This document shows positions 4,980 to 6,450 of a stretch of 6,450 nucleotides of DNA, piece by piece (position 1 is the stretch's first letter; every line of letters begins with the position of its first letter). Below the pieces are notes generated by a model. It had not been told where the DNA came from. It was given only the letters and a program-made list of their open reading frames with translations, and made no database searches. The position numbers were made by a program, and so were the translations under genes. The stretch covers positions 1 through 6,450 of the forward strand of contig JBFLVQ010000561.1 of NCBI GenBank assembly GCA_040758525.1, given 5' to 3'. Origin of the DNA: JBFLVQ01 sp040758525 (GTDB lineage Bacteria > Acidobacteriota > Blastocatellia > Chloracidobacteriales > JADJPF01).

Positions 4980-5555
4980 CTAGGTTAAATCTTCTTTAAT
5001 AAAGAAATCTTCCACTCTAACCTCAACCTCTTTAAAATGAAGAAAGGATACTATTTGATCTGAACTTAGGAAATCCACATCTTGATATTTGCCATCACGG
5101 GGATTTCTATATACTTCTAATCTTTTTGCTGGAACATTTAATATAAATACTTCGGCAATTAAAGATTCCGCATATTTTGGCAGTTTAATTTCTTTATCAT
5201 ATTCAACAGATGTTTCCGCAATTTCTATAATTAAAAGTACATCTTCAACACATGGATGATGCTTAACATAAAAATCACTTCTATATTTCACTATTGCAAT
5301 ATCTGGTTGAGGTTCTGAATGATCATCTAAATATATAGGGTTTTGATTTCTAATTATCACTTGTTGAGTTATTAAAGAAGAAAACAGTCTATGTATGAAA
5401 TCTACATAAGCAGCATGACGACTTCCTATAGGAGACATTTTTAATATTTCCCCATCAATAAGCTCTACACGATCATCTTCAGATAGTATTCCACTCTCTA
5501 CCATCTTGTGAAATTCATCTACTGAAAAAAGCCTTCTTTCAAGTTGTATTGACAT
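4980..5555 (-). CDS. Uma2 family (DUF820) endonuclease-like protein
   Basis: At 191 residues the protein has the usual full length for Uma2, a PD-(D/E)xK nuclease-fold family that is abundant in cyanobacteria and Chloroflexota. Visible landmarks are FSVDEFHKMVESG (10-22), DRVELIDGEI (28-37), a histidine at 47, PQPDIAIV (82-89) with the metal-binding-type D85, and VLLIIEIAETSVEYDKEIKLPKYA (106-129, key residues E111, D120 and K124). The common 'EYW' after this block is EVF here (135-137). The predicted catalytic set is therefore intact. Biological targets of the family are not well established, and many members are linked to mobile DNA. AAGGA six bases before the ATG (5562-5566) and an extended -10 promoter support the start. 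It is AT-rich (27% GC in a 60-base sample) and appears to be a single-gene unit. Confidence 0.92.
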   Translation of the reverse strand: MSIQLERRLFSVDEFHKMVESGILSEDDRVELIDGEILKMSPIGSRHAAYVDFIHRLFSSLITQQVIIRNQNPIYLDDHSEPQPDIAIVKYRSDFYVKHHPCVEDVLLIIEIAETSVEYDKEIKLPKYAESLIAEVFILNVPAKRLEVYRNPRDGKYQDVDFLSSDQIVSFLHFKEVEVRVEDFFIKEDLT

Positions 5556-5586
5556 AGTCAGTCCTTAATACAATCTCTTTAATGAA

Positions 5587-5615
5587 ATTATATCAGCCTG
5601 AGTCTTTGGCAGCAA
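5587..5615 (-). promoter_or_regulatory. Extended -10 promoter of the Uma2 gene
   Basis: The minus strand has a perfect TATAAT (5592-5587) preceded by TGA, an extended -10 element. Seventeen bases upstream is TTGCTG (5615-5610), a 3-of-6 match to the -35 consensus. Transcription would start near 5580, about 25 bases before the ATG. Confidence 0.6.
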
Positions 5616-5634
5616 TCTTATTACCAGTAGCTAG

Positions 5635-5727
5635 CGATGGGAAGCGGGAGGGGCGTTACCTAGCGCGGAAGCGGCTTATAAACTGGCGAGAATGGAGATT
5701 GTCCATTGGTTGAATAAAGGTGATTGA
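5635..5727 (+). pseudogene. Possible coding remnant, 30 codons ending in TGA
   Basis: Between a TAG at 5632-5634 and a TGA at 5725-5727 the plus strand reads RWEAGGALPSAEAAYKLAR and then MEIVHWLNKGD. The residue mix, the helix-like alternation and a local GC content higher than both flanking genes resemble the C-terminal end of a real protein. No start codon or ribosome binding site with a meaningful upstream frame remains. It could be the tail of a gene truncated when the Uma2 gene or the right-edge gene arrived. I do not recognise the family, and a chance open stretch of this length is quite possible. Confidence 0.25.
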
Positions 5728-5746
5728 AATAGTTTGGCTGGATAAT

Positions 5747-6450
5747 TTATTTTATCGTGCTATTTCCAAAAACTACACCGTCACATATCATAGGTGATGG
5801 TGCGAGCGCTGCTCTACTTGCTATGACGGGCACATAGCGGGTTGTTACTCTCTCTTCAATAGCCTCATAAAAATGTAAAAAGTGATCGATATTTGCGTGC
5901 TCAGGGGGTGGTAGATTAGTAAGCGATACCTCATAACGGGCGTCTTGCTCAATACTGAACCTGACCTTTGCGTTTGTGGCGGGATTACTTATAGTTAATG
6001 CTTCCCCTACACCCATATCAATCATTGCACCTACTGCACCAACTTGCCTGTCAAAATCCAGTTGTTTAGATCCATCAACCGCAAAGAATCTATATTTCAT
6101 CTCACTTAATTGACGTGTGTAAAACATCCCATTACTAAAATGGATCTTGCTAAAGAGAGCATCATTCTTAATTGTAAAAACCCTTCCATGTAGTTCGTTA
6201 AAATCAATTGCCCATCGTAAGTCATTCTGATCACTTTGTGGCGCATTACTATGGTATTTTCCTATTCCCGCCTGTACACCATTAACATCTACGTTCCATG
6301 TGCCGCGCAGTTGCTCTCCTTGCAATGTGGCAATGGTACTGCGATTATTGCCTTGTATCTTTGTTATAGTGAGTAATGGTGTATGATGCATCGCATTAAG
6401 TATACCTATGCTGGCGCGTTCAGGGTCACCAAGGGCAATCAATACCATCC
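5747..6450 (-). CDS. Unrecognised protein, C-terminal part, 5' end off window
   Basis: The frame is open from the right edge to a TAA at 5749-5747, giving at least 233 residues. An ATG occurs at 6448-6446, but only two bases upstream are visible. Whether it is the start cannot be decided, and the frame may well continue to the right. The content is mostly beta-like: LLTITKIQG (25-33), GTWNVDVNGVQAGIG (49-63), KVRFSIEQ (161-168) and YEVSLTNLPPPEHANIDHF (172-190). A stretch near 112-135 (RQLSEMKYRFFAVDGSKQLDF, described as basic and aromatic) ends in D-G-S-K-Q. No signal peptide, membrane segment or catalytic motif is visible in this part. Composition is intermediate (35% GC in a 60-base sample). 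No terminator is visible after the stop. I cannot assign a function. Confidence 0.7.
   Translation of the reverse strand, partial: MVLIALGDPERASIGILNAMHHTPLLTITKIQGNNRSTIATLQGEQLRGTWNVDVNGVQAGIGKYHSNAPQSDQNDLRWAIDFNELHGRVFTIKNDALFSKIHFSNGMFYTRQLSEMKYRFFAVDGSKQLDFDRQVGAVGAMIDMGVGEALTISNPATNAKVRFSIEQDARYEVSLTNLPPPEHANIDHFLHFYEAIEERVTTRYVPVIASRAALAPSPMICDGVVFGNSTIK

Noticed and set aside
5571..5746. tRNA or structured RNA in the GC-rich gap
   Set aside because: No cloverleaf arms or TTC-arm motif could be found. The GC-rich part reads better as a possible coding remnant.

Overview
The window looks like an accessory stretch of a bacterial chromosome. Every gene that can be supported reads on the minus strand. 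No housekeeping gene, rRNA, tRNA, CRISPR array, transposase or integrase is visible. The families present (a MerR-like/DUF433-type regulator, Uma2 nuclease, SUKH protein, 'MGCDIH'- and 'MGHRAN'-type hypotheticals) and the degenerate short tandem repeats between genes would suit a large-genome Chloroflexota bacterium such as Herpetosiphon. A filamentous cyanobacterium or myxobacterium is also possible. This host guess comes from remembered family distribution and is low confidence.

Layout from left to right. Bases 1-356 hold the first 118 codons of a MerR-like HTH protein running off the left edge, with a clear ribosome binding site, a sigma70-type promoter and a near-palindromic operator candidate upstream. 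Bases 441-888 have no gene. They hold C-tracts (G-rich on the minus strand), a 15-unit array of 9-bp repeats, and a G-rich low-complexity stretch. Bases 889-4736 hold seven small genes in one orientation, listed here in transcription order: MGHRAN-type protein, SUKH (SMI1/KNR4) immunity-like protein, zinc-ribbon protein, two-TPR protein, GNAT-like protein, an unrecognised protein, and an MGCDIH-type protein. Bases 4737-4979 hold two more short degenerate repeat patches. Bases 4980-5555 encode a full-length Uma2 (DUF820) endonuclease-like protein with its own extended -10 promoter. Bases 5635-5727 may be a 30-codon plus-strand coding remnant. From 5747 to the right edge lies the C-terminal part of an unrecognised protein.

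The most striking observation is that the seven-gene block alternates strictly between genes of roughly balanced GC and strongly AT-rich genes (hand counts of 60-base samples: 52, 28, 58, 27, 55, 30, 52 percent GC in transcription order). Spacing is mostly tight (19-31 bp at three junctions, 107-124 bp at the other three), so some genes may be co-transcribed, but they do not form a recognisable pathway. The best reading is a row of orphan immunity-like or defence-related single genes collected by repeated insertion. A toxin, helicase or nuclease partner that would make it a defined defence system is not present in the window.
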